Source of the DNA: Croceicoccus sp.
GTDB lineage: Bacteria > Pseudomonadota > Alphaproteobacteria > Sphingomonadales > Sphingomonadaceae
Reading direction: 5' to 3'
NCBI GenBank assembly: GCA_029936705.1
Contig: JAPYSD010000014.1
Location: forward strand, 1 to 19,481
Length of the DNA: 19,481 bases
The notes under the pieces were generated by a model, which saw nothing but the letters and a program-made list of their open reading frames with translations, made no database searches and was not told the origin of the DNA. Shown here piece by piece: positions 6,223 through 14,063 of this stretch (its first letter is position 1; each line of letters starts with the position of its first letter). A program made the translations under genes and the position numbers.

Positions 6223-7199
6223 CAGGGTCTCGCTTCTGTCCTGGAGAGCAATTCGGGATCGGGGCCGGTTTCCAGCAGGTCGACCGACGCATAGGAGCCG
6301 CCCTCGCGCAGCCCCTCGGGGTCGGGATGGATCAGGAACTCGGTACCGGGAAACTCCTGGTCCAGCTGCGCCTCGATCCGGTCCATCACGTCATGGGCCT
6401 CGCGCACGGTCATGTCGCCGTCCACCCACACGTGGAACTGCGCGAAATCACGGTCGCCGCTGGTGCGGGTGCGCAAATCGTGCACGCCCTCAAGCCCCGG
6501 CGTGCCGCGGATGATTTCCAGCAGCCTTTCGCGCTTTTCGACGGGCCATTCCTTGTCCATCAGATTGTCCACCGCCTCGCGCGAAGCCTGGAAGGCGTTC
6601 CATGCCAGCCAGCCCGCGATCGCCAGCGCGAACAGCGGATCCGCACCCGAAAAGCCGGTCCATTGGTCGAGCGCCAGCGCCGCGATCACGCCCAGGTTGA
6701 GCAGCACGTCGGACTGGTAATGGACATGATCGGTGCGGATCGCGACACTGCTGGTGCGCTTGATGACATGGCTTTGCCACGCCAGAAGCGCGAAAGTGGC
6801 AAGCAGCGCGATGACCGACACCGCAATGCCCGTTTCCGCCGCTTCGGGCCGGGTGCCGTTCAGCCATTGCTGGACCGCGCGCGCCGCGATGCCTACGGCC
6901 GAGATCGAGATCAGCACCACCTGCACCAGCGCGGCCAGCGCCTCGGCCTTGCCGTGGCCGAAACGGTGGTCGTGGTCCGCGGGCTGCGAGGCCACCCACA
7001 CGCCGACCAGCGTCGACAGGCTGGCGATGATGTCGAGCGCGGTATCGGCCAGGCTGCCCAGCATCGCGGCAGATCCGGTGCGCCAGGCGGCATAGATCTT
7101 GAGCGACAGCAGCAAGGCCGCCACCGTCGTGCTGGCGATGGCGGCGCTGCGCGTCAGGCGCGAGCGGTCCTCTTGCGAAAGATGTTCGGTGGCGGCCAT
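6222..7199 (-). CDS. fieF: Cation diffusion facilitator (FieF/YiiP-type Zn/Fe efflux)
   Basis: The 325-aa protein should exchange cytoplasmic divalent cations (Zn, Fe, possibly Cd or Mn) for protons across the inner membrane. Six membrane helices precede a cytoplasmic dimerisation domain. The transport site matches the FieF DD-HD arrangement: Asp52 and Asp56 in helix 2 (SLADTALDIIAS), His160 and Asp164 in helix 5 (HVHYQSDVLLN). The loop QPADHDHRFGHGKAEALAAL and the C-terminal HDLRTRTSGDRDFAQFHVWV also follow E. coli FieF closely. ATG 7199 (MAATEHLS) is the sensible start; the frame is open further upstream, but that stretch runs antisense-frame through pdxH. pdxH ends 22 bp before it, and its own stop overlaps the phzF-like start. 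Confidence 0.93.
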   Translation of the reverse strand: MAATEHLSQEDRSRLTRSAAIASTTVAALLLSLKIYAAWRTGSAAMLGSLADTALDIIASLSTLVGVWVASQPADHDHRFGHGKAEALAALVQVVLISISAVGIAARAVQQWLNGTRPEAAETGIAVSVIALLATFALLAWQSHVIKRTSSVAIRTDHVHYQSDVLLNLGVIAALALDQWTGFSGADPLFALAIAGWLAWNAFQASREAVDNLMDKEWPVEKRERLLEIIRGTPGLEGVHDLRTRTSGDRDFAQFHVWVDGDMTVREAHDVMDRIEAQLDQEFPGTEFLIHPDPEGLREGGSYASVDLLETGPDPELLSRTEARP

Positions 7200-7221
7200 G
7201 TCGGGTTCGGCGTGCGGGGGC

Positions 7222-7848
7222 CTAGGGATACAGCAGCGTGCTGGCCCAGCTGCCCCCGCGCCGCGTGAAGCGGCGGCGTTCGTGCAGGCGGAACGGGCGG
7301 TCGTGCCAGAATTCCATCGCCTGCGGCACCAGCCGGTAGCCGCCCCAGTGCTCGGGCCGCGGGACCGGCTTGCCTTCATAGCGCTTGCGCACGTCCTCGA
7401 ACCGGTCGAGGAATTCCCGGCGGTCGCCCATCGGCGCCGACTGGTCCGAGGCATGCGCCCCCAGCTGCGAATCGCGTGCGCGGCTGGCGAAATAGGCATC
7501 GGCATCGGCGGCTGGCACGCTTTCCAGTTGCCCCTCGATCCGGATCTGGCGGCGCAGGCTCTTCCAGTGGAACAATAGGGCGGCCTGCGGATTGGCGGCG
7601 ATCTCGCCCGCCTTGCGGCTTTCCTGGTTGGTGTAGAACACGAAACCGCCGCCCTGCCCCAGGTCGGGGCCATGGCCCTTGAGCAGCACCATGCGCACCG
7701 ACGGCGCGCCGCCCGCGCTGGCGGTGGCCAGCGCCATGGCGGTGGGATCGTTGATCTCGCTCGCCTTCGCCTCGGTCAGCCATTCGTCGAACAGTCCGAA
7801 CGGGTCGCCCGCAGGTATCGCGTCTTCGGCCAGCAGTTCGGGTTCCAC
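7222..7848 (-). CDS. pdxH: Pyridoxamine 5'-phosphate oxidase
   Basis: PdxH is an FMN enzyme that oxidises pyridoxine or pyridoxamine 5'-phosphate to pyridoxal phosphate, the last step of de novo vitamin B6 synthesis and of salvage. The 208-aa chain has the FMN-binding RMVLLKG (Arg52, Lys57) and FYTNQESRKA (Tyr72, Thr73, Arg78, Lys79), then RRQIRIEGQLE, SRARDSQLGAHAS and a C-terminal FRLHERRRF. The start is a GTG at 7848, supported by GAGG 7 nt upstream; an ATG at 7855 is out of frame. It is the first gene of a pdxH - fieF-like - phzF-like operon. The protein ends STLLYP in place of the RLAP of E. coli. Confidence 0.95.
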   Translation of the reverse strand: MEPELLAEDAIPAGDPFGLFDEWLTEAKASEINDPTAMALATASAGGAPSVRMVLLKGHGPDLGQGGGFVFYTNQESRKAGEIAANPQAALLFHWKSLRRQIRIEGQLESVPAADADAYFASRARDSQLGAHASDQSAPMGDRREFLDRFEDVRKRYEGKPVPRPEHWGGYRLVPQAMEFWHDRPFRLHERRRFTRRGGSWASTLLYP

Positions 7849-7988
7849 GTCTCATCCTCAGCTTGCATCGCGCGGATCATGCTCCGCCACGCAGGCAACA
7901 TAGTAAAGCCCGGTCGATCACGCAAAGCCCATCACGAAAAGCCGGCCCCGGCGACAGCGCGCTTTGTGCACGGCAACGGGACAGGCGG

Positions 7989-8000
7989 TGCACATGTGCA
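7989..8000. promoter_or_regulatory. 12-bp perfect palindrome (possible operator) in the pdxH/dnaJ-like gap
   Basis: TGCACATGTGCA is a perfect 12-bp dyad in the 197-bp divergent gap, about 10 bp ahead of the putative -35 element of the DnaJ-like gene. GTGCAC and TTGCAC occur nearby at about 7966 and 8010. This is consistent with a repressor or activator site, but the protein is unknown. Confidence 0.3.
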
Positions 8001-8009
8001 TCAGCCGGA

Positions 8010-8037
8010 TTGCACGAAACGCCTGCGCACCCTAGCT
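8010..8037 (+). promoter_or_regulatory. Candidate promoter of the DnaJ-like gene, possibly sigma-32 type
   Basis: TTGCAC at 8010-8015 is followed 17 bp later by TAGCTA (8033-8038). CCTAGCT at 8031-8037 differs at one base from the alphaproteobacterial RpoH -10 pattern CYTATNT, with an acceptable spacing from TTG. The start site would fall at about 8044-8046, on or next to the ATG at 8046, fitting the absence of any ribosome-binding site. A heat-shock role is inferred. Confidence 0.35.
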
Positions 8038-8045
8038 AACGATTC

Positions 8046-9035
8046 ATGGCGGACCCTTATTCGATCCTTGGCATTGCGCGCGGCGCAAGCGAGCAGGACA
8101 TCAAATCGGCCTATCGCAAGCTGGCCAAGCAGCTTCACCCGGATGCCAACAAGGACAATCCGGGCGCGGCGGACAAGTTCTCGCAGGTGACGCAGGCCTA
8201 TGACCTGCTGTCGGACAAGGACAAGCGCGCCAAGTTCGACCGCGGCGAGATCGACATGGATGGCAATCCGAAGATGCCCTTCGGCTATGGCCAGCGCGGC
8301 GGTGGGCAGTACCGTCAGGCGGGCGGCAATCCGTTTGGCGGCATGGGCGGCGGTATGGGCGGCGGGGCCAGCACCGACGACGTCGACCTGTCCGACCTGT
8401 TCGAGGGGATCTTCGGCGGCGGCGGCCAGCGGCGTTCGCGCCCCGGCGCGGGCGCGCAGGACAATCCGTTCGCCGGGATGGGCGGCGGGTTTCAGGGCGG
8501 ACAGCGCAGGCCGACCAAGGGCGCCAATGTCAATTACCGGCTGGCGGTCTCGCTCACCGATATCGCCAATCTGGAAAAACAGCGGATCACGCTGGCCGAC
8601 GGCAAGACCATCGACCTCAAGCTGCCGATGGGAGCCGAGGACGGCACGCAGATGCGGCTGGGCGGCAAGGGCGAGCCGGGGCCCGCGGGCAATGGCGACG
8701 CCATTGTCACCATCGTCGAGCAGGCCCACCGCTTCTTCCGCCGCGACGGCGACGATGTGCGGCTCGACCTGCCGATCACGCTGGACGAGGCTGTGAACGG
8801 CGCCAAGGTCAAGGTGCCCACCACGTCGGGCGCGGTGATGTTGACGGTGTCGCCGGGCAGCAGTTCGGGCAAGGTGCTGCGCCTGAAGGGCAAGGGATTC
8901 ACCCGCAAGGACGGTTCGCGCGGCGACCAGCTCGTCACGCTGACGATCGACTTGCCCGAGGATGACGCGGAACTGGCCCGGCGGCTTGAGGGTTGGAGCG
9001 ACAAGCGCAATATTCGCAGTCGCTTGAGCGAGTAA
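8046..9035 (+). CDS. DnaJ-like (CbpA-type) Hsp40 co-chaperone
   Basis: The 329-aa protein is a type II Hsp40 that should deliver substrates to DnaK and stimulate its ATPase. The J domain covers residues 1-70 (DPYSILGIARGAS...) with the HPD motif at 31-33. A Gly/Phe-rich linker (about 80-160) contains repeated GGMGGG-type runs. A DnaJ C-terminal substrate-binding domain follows (about 165-315). There is no CxxCxGxG zinc finger, so it is not DnaJ itself. No Shine-Dalgarno sequence precedes the ATG, and the predicted promoter would give a leaderless message. The downstream BrkB-type gene overlaps or closely follows, suggesting cotranscription. Confidence 0.93.
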   Translation: MADPYSILGIARGASEQDIKSAYRKLAKQLHPDANKDNPGAADKFSQVTQAYDLLSDKDKRAKFDRGEIDMDGNPKMPFGYGQRGGGQYRQAGGNPFGGMGGGMGGGASTDDVDLSDLFEGIFGGGGQRRSRPGAGAQDNPFAGMGGGFQGGQRRPTKGANVNYRLAVSLTDIANLEKQRITLADGKTIDLKLPMGAEDGTQMRLGGKGEPGPAGNGDAIVTIVEQAHRFFRRDGDDVRLDLPITLDEAVNGAKVKVPTTSGAVMLTVSPGSSSGKVLRLKGKGFTRKDGSRGDQLVTLTIDLPEDDAELARRLEGWSDKRNIRSRLSE

Positions 9036-10084
9036 CGCACCCGCACCAATCGCTTGCCAAAGGACCGATCGCCATTCCGGAAGAGCAGGATTTCACCCCG
9101 CCCGGCAGCGATTCCCGGTCGAACCTGACGCCCGAGGCCCGGCGCCACGCGGCGGTGCATCACCACACGTTGTCGTTCAAGTCGGTGAAACGGGAAATCG
9201 GACCCGGCACCCGCGCGTTCGAGGTGGCGAAGCGCGTCTGGATCGGCGTGTACCAGGACGGTTTCATTCATGCCGGCAACCTTGCCTATCTGGCGATCCT
9301 CTCGCTGTTTCCGTTCTTCATCCTGGGCGCCGCGATCTTCCAGCTGCTGGGCGAGGCGGACGAGCGGGCCGCGGCGATCAACGCTTTCCTGCTGGCGGTG
9401 CCGCGCGTGGTCGCCGACGTGATCGAGCCGGTCGCGCGCGACGTGGTCAGCGCCCGGACCGGCTGGCTGCTGTGGGTCGGCGCGCTGTTCGGGCTGTGGA
9501 CCGTAGGCAGCCTGGTCGAGACGATCCGCGACATTTTGCACCGCGCCTATGGCACGCGGCCATCGGCCAGTTTCCTGAAATACCGGCTGCTGTCGGCGGG
9601 CATCATCATCGGCGCGGTGCTGCTGCTGATGACTTCGCTGACCGCGCAATTCGCGATTTCCGCCGCGCAGGAAGTGATCGCGGCCTGGTTTCCCGATGCG
9701 GAAGCATGGGTCGGCACGCTCGCGCTGTCGCGCTTCATTCCCGCGCTGGGCCTGCTGGGATCGCTCTACCTGCTGTTCTATGCGCTGACGCCCAGCGCCT
9801 ATCGCAAGAAGGAATACCCCAAGTGGCCGGGCGCATTGCTGGTCACCGGCTGGTGGGTGCTGGTCACCGTGGCGCTGCCGCCCGTCCTCCGATCGCTTTT
9901 TTCCTACGACCTGACCTATGGCAGCCTTGCCGGGGTGATGATCGCTCTTTTCTTTTTCTGGCTGGTCGGGCTAGGGCTCGTCGTCGGAGCGGAACTGAAT
10001 GCCGCGCTTGCCGAGACACCGGAGGAGCGCGACATGATCGAACGCAATGAACATGACGCGACGTCAAAGCCATCGACAGAATAA
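8993..10084 (+). CDS. YihY/BrkB-family inner membrane protein
   Basis: This is a six-helix membrane protein of the YihY/virulence factor BrkB family (once wrongly annotated as ribonuclease BN), whose function is unproven. Recognisable parts are the family entry segment (GVYQDGFIHAGNLAYLAILS) before the first helix, TPSAYRKKEYPKWPGALLV, and the last helices with FSYDLTYGSLAGVMIALFFFW. The conserved fold begins around residue 80 of the longest reading. The start is uncertain: no ATG occurs in frame before the conserved part. TTG 8993 overlaps the dnaJ-like gene by 43 bp; ATT 9074 is preceded by AGGA at 9 nt; GTG 9155 is also possible. Length on the longest reading is 363 aa. Confidence 0.88.
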   Translation: MERQAQYSQSLERVTHPHQSLAKGPIAIPEEQDFTPPGSDSRSNLTPEARRHAAVHHHTLSFKSVKREIGPGTRAFEVAKRVWIGVYQDGFIHAGNLAYLAILSLFPFFILGAAIFQLLGEADERAAAINAFLLAVPRVVADVIEPVARDVVSARTGWLLWVGALFGLWTVGSLVETIRDILHRAYGTRPSASFLKYRLLSAGIIIGAVLLLMTSLTAQFAISAAQEVIAAWFPDAEAWVGTLALSRFIPALGLLGSLYLLFYALTPSAYRKKEYPKWPGALLVTGWWVLVTVALPPVLRSLFSYDLTYGSLAGVMIALFFFWLVGLGLVVGAELNAALAETPEERDMIERNEHDATSKPSTE

Positions 10085-10135
10085 GCCGCGAGACGATAAC
10101 AGCACAGCGCGGACGCAATCGCCGGATCTTAGAAC

Positions 10136-10966
10136 ATGAGCGAAACGACAGATACCATCCCCCAGGGCACCCTGATGCAGGGCAAGCGCGGCCTGATCAT
10201 GGGCCTTGCCAATGACAAGTCGCTGGCATGGGGCATTTCCCGCGCCCTGGCCGCGCAAGGCGCGGAGCTGGCCTTCAGCTACCAGGGCGAGGCGCTGGAA
10301 AAGCGCGTGCGCCCGCTGGCCGAGAGCCTGGGCAGCGATTTCCTGATAGAGTGCGACGTGTCCGACATGGACCGACTGGACCAGGCGTTCGCCGCGCTGC
10401 AGGAACGCTGGGAGACGATCGATTTCGTCGTCCACGCCATCGGCTTTTCCGACAAGAACGAGCTGCGCGGCAAATATGTCGACACCAGTCTCGACAATTT
10501 CCTGATGACGATGAACATCTCGGCCTATTCGCTGGTCGCGGTGACGCGGCGCGCGCGGGCGATGATGCCGAACGGCGGTTCGGTGCTGACCCTGTCCTAT
10601 TACGGCGCCGAAAAGGTCGTACCGCACTACAACGTGATGGGCGTCGCCAAGGCCGCGCTGGAGACCAGCGTGCGCTATCTGGCCAACGACCTGGGGCCGG
10701 AGAACATCCGCGTCAACGCGATTTCCGCCGGGCCGATCAAGACGCTGGCCGCCAGCGGGATCGGCGATTTCCGCTACATCCTGAAATGGAACGAGCTGAA
10801 CTCGCCCCTGCGCCGCAACGTCACCATCGACGACGTGGGCGGATCGGCGCTGTACCTGCTGTCGGGCCTGTCGTCCGGCGTGACGGGAGAGGTGCATCAC
10901 GTCGATGCCGGCTATCACCTGGTCGGCATGAAGCAGGAAGACGCGCCCGACATCGCGCTGAGCTGA
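10136..10966 (+). CDS. fabI: Enoyl-[acyl-carrier-protein] reductase (NADH) FabI
   Basis: FabI reduces trans-2-enoyl-ACP in the last step of each fatty-acid elongation cycle. The 276-aa short-chain dehydrogenase fold has the FabI-type nucleotide motif GLANDKSLAWGI (residues 23-34). The active site has Tyr155, Tyr165 and Lys172 (LSYYGAE, HYNVMGVAK), equivalent to E. coli Tyr146, Tyr156 and Lys163. INAISAGPIKTLAASGI-type and HHVDAGYHLVGM segments complete the signature. Gly and Met residues of the triclosan pocket appear conserved, so normal sensitivity is expected, though this is inference. The gene lies 51 bp after the BrkB-type gene. ATG 10136 has only a weak ribosome-binding site. Confidence 0.96.
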   Translation: MSETTDTIPQGTLMQGKRGLIMGLANDKSLAWGISRALAAQGAELAFSYQGEALEKRVRPLAESLGSDFLIECDVSDMDRLDQAFAALQERWETIDFVVHAIGFSDKNELRGKYVDTSLDNFLMTMNISAYSLVAVTRRARAMMPNGGSVLTLSYYGAEKVVPHYNVMGVAKAALETSVRYLANDLGPENIRVNAISAGPIKTLAASGIGDFRYILKWNELNSPLRRNVTIDDVGGSALYLLSGLSSGVTGEVHHVDAGYHLVGMKQEDAPDIALS

Positions 10967-10968
10967 TC

Positions 10969-11000
10969 GGACGGCGCGCCGTCCCGTTCGGGCGGCGCCC
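10969..11000. terminator. GC-rich palindrome plus small hairpin after fabI
   Basis: A perfect 16-bp palindrome (GGACGGCGCGCCGTCC, 10969-10984) begins 2 bp after the fabI stop and is followed by a short hairpin (GGGC-GGC-GCCC, 10990-11000). No T-run follows, so an intrinsic terminator is only suggested; the location between fabI and the polysaccharide locus makes sense for one. Confidence 0.35.
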
Positions 11001-11035
11001 TGCCGAGCGTGGAACTGCCGACCGTGGAAGCTTGC

Positions 11036-11064
11036 TTGACGGCACCTGCCCGATGTTTCATTGA
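11036..11064 (+). promoter_or_regulatory. Candidate promoter of the polysaccharide locus
   Basis: TTGACG at 11036-11041 matches the -35 consensus in five of six bases. At 17 bp spacing lies CATTGA (11059-11064), a poor -10. It is the only good -35 in the 172-bp gap before the export lipoprotein gene, which begins about 75 bp further on. Confidence 0.3.
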
Positions 11065-11138
11065 AAAACAGCCTTGATATGCAAGCGCCCGCCCCGCTTG
11101 CGGCCAGCCATTGGCCAAGGGCCGACTGGAGGAATTCC

Positions 11139-11840
11139 GTGCTTCGAAAGACGTTGCTGCTTGCGGCAGTCGCGGTCAGCCTTGCCGGTTGCGCAAAGGG
11201 TTATCCGCCCGTCGAAACCGTCGCCGCCGGAGACAACGCCTACTCCGTCATGGGCAGCGCCGCCCAGGTAGAGGCCGCCGCGCCCTATCGCATCGGCCCC
11301 GACGACACGATCAGCATCAACACTTTCTTCGAACCCGAGCTTTCGGTCGAAAGCGTCAAGGTCGACCGCAGCGGACAGATCGGCGTGCCCGGCATCGGGT
11401 CGATGACGGTCGAGGGCATGACGACCGAGGAACTGGCCGGAAGGATCGAGGAATCGTTCCGCGGCCGCCTGCTGGAACGCCCGCAGGTGTCGGTGTCGGT
11501 GGTCAATTCGGCCGAACGGAAGGTTGTCGTCACCGGGCAGGTGAATATCTCGGGCGTCTACGACATCCGCAACAGCACCACGCTGCTGGAAGCGATCGCC
11601 CTTGCCCGCGGCGAGAACGAGATCGCGAAGATGGACGAAGTCGTCATTTTCCGCACCATCGACGGGCAACGCATGGCCGCGCGCTTCGACGTCAATGCCA
11701 TTCGCAGCGGAGCCATGGCGGATCCGCGTATCTTGGGCAACGACGTGGTCGTCGTCGGCCTTTCCGAGGCCAAGGCCGTGTGGCGCGACATTCGCCAGAT
11801 CGTGCCGATCTTCGCCGTCTTCCGGCCGCTTTACAATTGA
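11139..11840 (+). CDS. Polysaccharide export outer-membrane lipoprotein (Wza/GumB-like, OPX)
   Basis: The 233-aa protein belongs to the outer-membrane polysaccharide export family, which forms the periplasmic and outer-membrane part of the secretion channel. A signal peptide ends in lipobox LAGC with Cys18. The poly-export domain starts at about residue 50 (YRIGPDDTISINTF) and continues through GQIGVPGIGSMTVEGMTTEE. One SLBB-type beta-grasp domain follows (KVVVTGQVNISGVYDI...TTLLEAIALARG). The start is GTG 11139, because GGAGGA lies 5 nt ahead and the signal peptide begins there; the frame is open to a TTG at 11061 but that would bury the signal. It is shorter than Wza (one SLBB), like GumB. 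The kinase gene follows after 15 bp. Confidence 0.93.
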   Translation: MLRKTLLLAAVAVSLAGCAKGYPPVETVAAGDNAYSVMGSAAQVEAAAPYRIGPDDTISINTFFEPELSVESVKVDRSGQIGVPGIGSMTVEGMTTEELAGRIEESFRGRLLERPQVSVSVVNSAERKVVVTGQVNISGVYDIRNSTTLLEAIALARGENEIAKMDEVVIFRTIDGQRMAARFDVNAIRSGAMADPRILGNDVVVVGLSEAKAVWRDIRQIVPIFAVFRPLYN

Positions 11841-11855
11841 TCGGGCAGCGCTGAC

Positions 11856-14057
11856 ATGAACAAGGAAGCCGCCATCCTGAACCAGGATCGTTTCGCGGGC
11901 GACGATGCCCTCGATACCGCCGCGCACAACCAGATGCACCGCCCCGAACAGCATTCGCAGGGCGATCTCGACCTGCGCGAAATCCGGGCGGCGCTGTACC
12001 GCAATCGCTGGCTGATCGGCGGGATCACCGCGGTCGCGATTATTGCCGGGCTGCTGCTGGCACTGCTGTCGACCCCGATATATCGCTCGGTCGCGACCCT
12101 GCAGATCGATCAGCAGGGGCCGGAGATCCTGGGTTCGGAAGATCAGGACCCCGCCGCCAGCGGCGATGTCGAGGTCTATCTGCAGACCCAGGTTGAAGTT
12201 CTGCGAAGCCGGTCGCTTGCCGACCGCGTCGCGCGCTCGCTCAATTTCTATCAGGATCCGTCCTTCTTCGAGAAGATGGAGATAACGCCCCCCGACGCCA
12301 CGCCCGGTTCGGCTTCCTGGCAACGTTCGGTCATCAGCATCCTGCAGCAGAACCTGACGATCGAACTGACCAGCGGTACGCGGCTGGTCGACGTCAGCTT
12401 CGACAGTCCGAACCCGCGCCTCGGCGCGCAGGTCACCAATGCCTTTGCCGAGGAATTCATTGCCAGCACGCTGCAGCGCCGGTTCGACATGTCAGCCTAT
12501 TCGCGCCAGTTCCTTCAGGAACAGCTGGGCCAAACGCGCGAGCGGCTTGAAGAAAGCGAGCGTTCGCTGATCGAGTATGCCCGCCGCACCGGCATCACCA
12601 ATGTCGAAACCGGCAACGAGCTCGAGGGCAGCGGGCAGACGCTGACCGGCTCGAACCTGGCGGCGCTGAACGCGGCCTATGCGCAGGCGCAGACCGACCG
12701 CATCCTGGCTGAACAGAAATGGCAGCAGGCGCAGTCTACCCCGCTGATGCGGCTGGGCGACGTGCTGACCAACAACTCGATCCAGACCTTGCAGGCGCAA
12801 AAGGCGCAGGTACAGGCCGAGCTGGAAGGCGAGCGCGATCGCCACAGTGCCGATTACCCGACGGTCCGCCAGCTGAGAGCAAGGCTCGACGCGCTGGACG
12901 ACCAGATCGAAGCGCAGGCAACGCAGGTGCGCAACGCGATCCGCGATCAGTACCGTATTGCGGTCAATCAGGAACGCAGCCTGATGGCCAATGTCAACGA
13001 ACTTCGCGGCGCGGCGCTGGGTGAGCAGAGCAGGGGCGTCCAGCTCACCATCCTGCGGCGCGAGGCCGATACAAATCGCGCGCTTTACGATGCGCTGCTG
13101 CAGCGTTTCCGCGAACTGAACGCGGCGGCCGGCATCACCGCCAACAACATCCTGATCATCGACCGTGCCGAAGTGCCGACCGCGCCGATCTGGCCGCGCC
13201 CGCTCATCAATGCGTTCCTGGGCGCCGTCATCGGGTTCGGCCTGGCTGCCGCGATCGCCTTTGCCCGCGAACGCCTGGACGATTCGATCCGTTCGTCCGA
13301 AGATGTGGAGCGCAAGCTGGGCCTGCCCGTCCTTGGCATCACGCCCAGGCCAAGCAATGCCGAGGCGGAGACCGAGATGCTCGATCCGCATTCGCCCATG
13401 TCGGAATCGATTTATGCGCTGCGCACCGCGCTCGAATTGTCGACACGCGACGGCCTGCCGCAGACGCTGCTCGTTACCTCGACCCGCCCGGCAGAGGGCA
13501 AGTCCACCACGTCGGAAGCGCTGGCCCGCGAATTTGCGCAATCCGGGCGCAGGACCGTGCTGGTCGATGCCGACATGCGCCGTCCTTCCGTGCATCACAA
13601 TTTCGGACTCGACAACAAGGCCGGTTTCTCGACCTTGCTGACCAGTCCGGCCCTGGTTCCCGAAGCGCTGAACGCAACCGATGTCGACAATCTCTCGGTC
13701 ATTTCCAGCGGGCCGATCCCGCCATCGCCCCCACGCCTGTTGAGCGGCGAGACACTGGACCGCGTCTTCAACCAGCTTCGCGAGCGGTTCAACGTCATCA
13801 TTATCGACGCGCCTCCGGTCCTGGGCCTAGCCGACGCGCCGCAACTCGCCTCCGCGGCAGGCGGCGTGCTCTATGTGGTCGAGGCGCATGCCGGGTCGCA
13901 GGGACAGGCCAAGGCGTCGATCCGGCGCCTGCTGAGCGCGGGCACCAACATCCTCGGCGTCGTTCTGACGAAGTACGATTTCAGCCAAGGTGGCTACTCG
14001 TCATACGGCTATCACGAGTACTACAGCTACGGCGGCCACGATCGGGCAGAAGCCTAG
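11856..14057 (+). CDS. Polysaccharide chain-length regulator with bacterial tyrosine autokinase domain (Wzc/ExoP-like)
   Basis: The 733-aa protein couples polymer length control to a cytoplasmic BY-kinase. First comes a Wzz domain with a membrane helix at about residues 52-71, then a long periplasmic coiled-coil stretch (about 190-420). The second helix lies at about 448-468 (PLINAFLGAVIGFGLAAAIA). The kinase has Walker A (TRPAEGKSTTSE, Lys549), Walker A' (VLVDADMRRP, Asp571 and Asp573) and Walker B (IIIDAPPV, Asp651). The tail has seven tyrosines within 19 residues (707-725), the autophosphorylation cluster. It is the single-chain form, not the split Cap5A/B type. The export lipoprotein precedes it and the polymerase follows after 6 bp. 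Confidence 0.95.
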   Translation: MNKEAAILNQDRFAGDDALDTAAHNQMHRPEQHSQGDLDLREIRAALYRNRWLIGGITAVAIIAGLLLALLSTPIYRSVATLQIDQQGPEILGSEDQDPAASGDVEVYLQTQVEVLRSRSLADRVARSLNFYQDPSFFEKMEITPPDATPGSASWQRSVISILQQNLTIELTSGTRLVDVSFDSPNPRLGAQVTNAFAEEFIASTLQRRFDMSAYSRQFLQEQLGQTRERLEESERSLIEYARRTGITNVETGNELEGSGQTLTGSNLAALNAAYAQAQTDRILAEQKWQQAQSTPLMRLGDVLTNNSIQTLQAQKAQVQAELEGERDRHSADYPTVRQLRARLDALDDQIEAQATQVRNAIRDQYRIAVNQERSLMANVNELRGAALGEQSRGVQLTILRREADTNRALYDALLQRFRELNAAAGITANNILIIDRAEVPTAPIWPRPLINAFLGAVIGFGLAAAIAFARERLDDSIRSSEDVERKLGLPVLGITPRPSNAEAETEMLDPHSPMSESIYALRTALELSTRDGLPQTLLVTSTRPAEGKSTTSEALAREFAQSGRRTVLVDADMRRPSVHHNFGLDNKAGFSTLLTSPALVPEALNATDVDNLSVISSGPIPPSPPRLLSGETLDRVFNQLRERFNVIIIDAPPVLGLADAPQLASAAGGVLYVVEAHAGSQGQAKASIRRLLSAGTNILGVVLTKYDFSQGGYSSYGYHEYYSYGGHDRAEA

Positions 14058-14063
14058 ACTGCG

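Noticed and set aside
7200..7673. N-terminal extension of the cation-efflux protein upstream of ATG 7199
   Set aside because: It is an out-of-frame reading of pdxH; FieF-like similarity starts right at MAATEHLS.
8280..8500. Tandem GGCGGC-type repetition in the DnaJ-like gene
   Set aside because: It encodes the normal Gly/Phe-rich linker of Hsp40 proteins and is imperfect, so it is not a DNA repeat element.
11058..13598. Long minus-strand open frames opposite the export lipoprotein and tyrosine kinase genes
   Set aside because: Composition is typical of antisense shadows; the plus-strand proteins carry clear family motifs.
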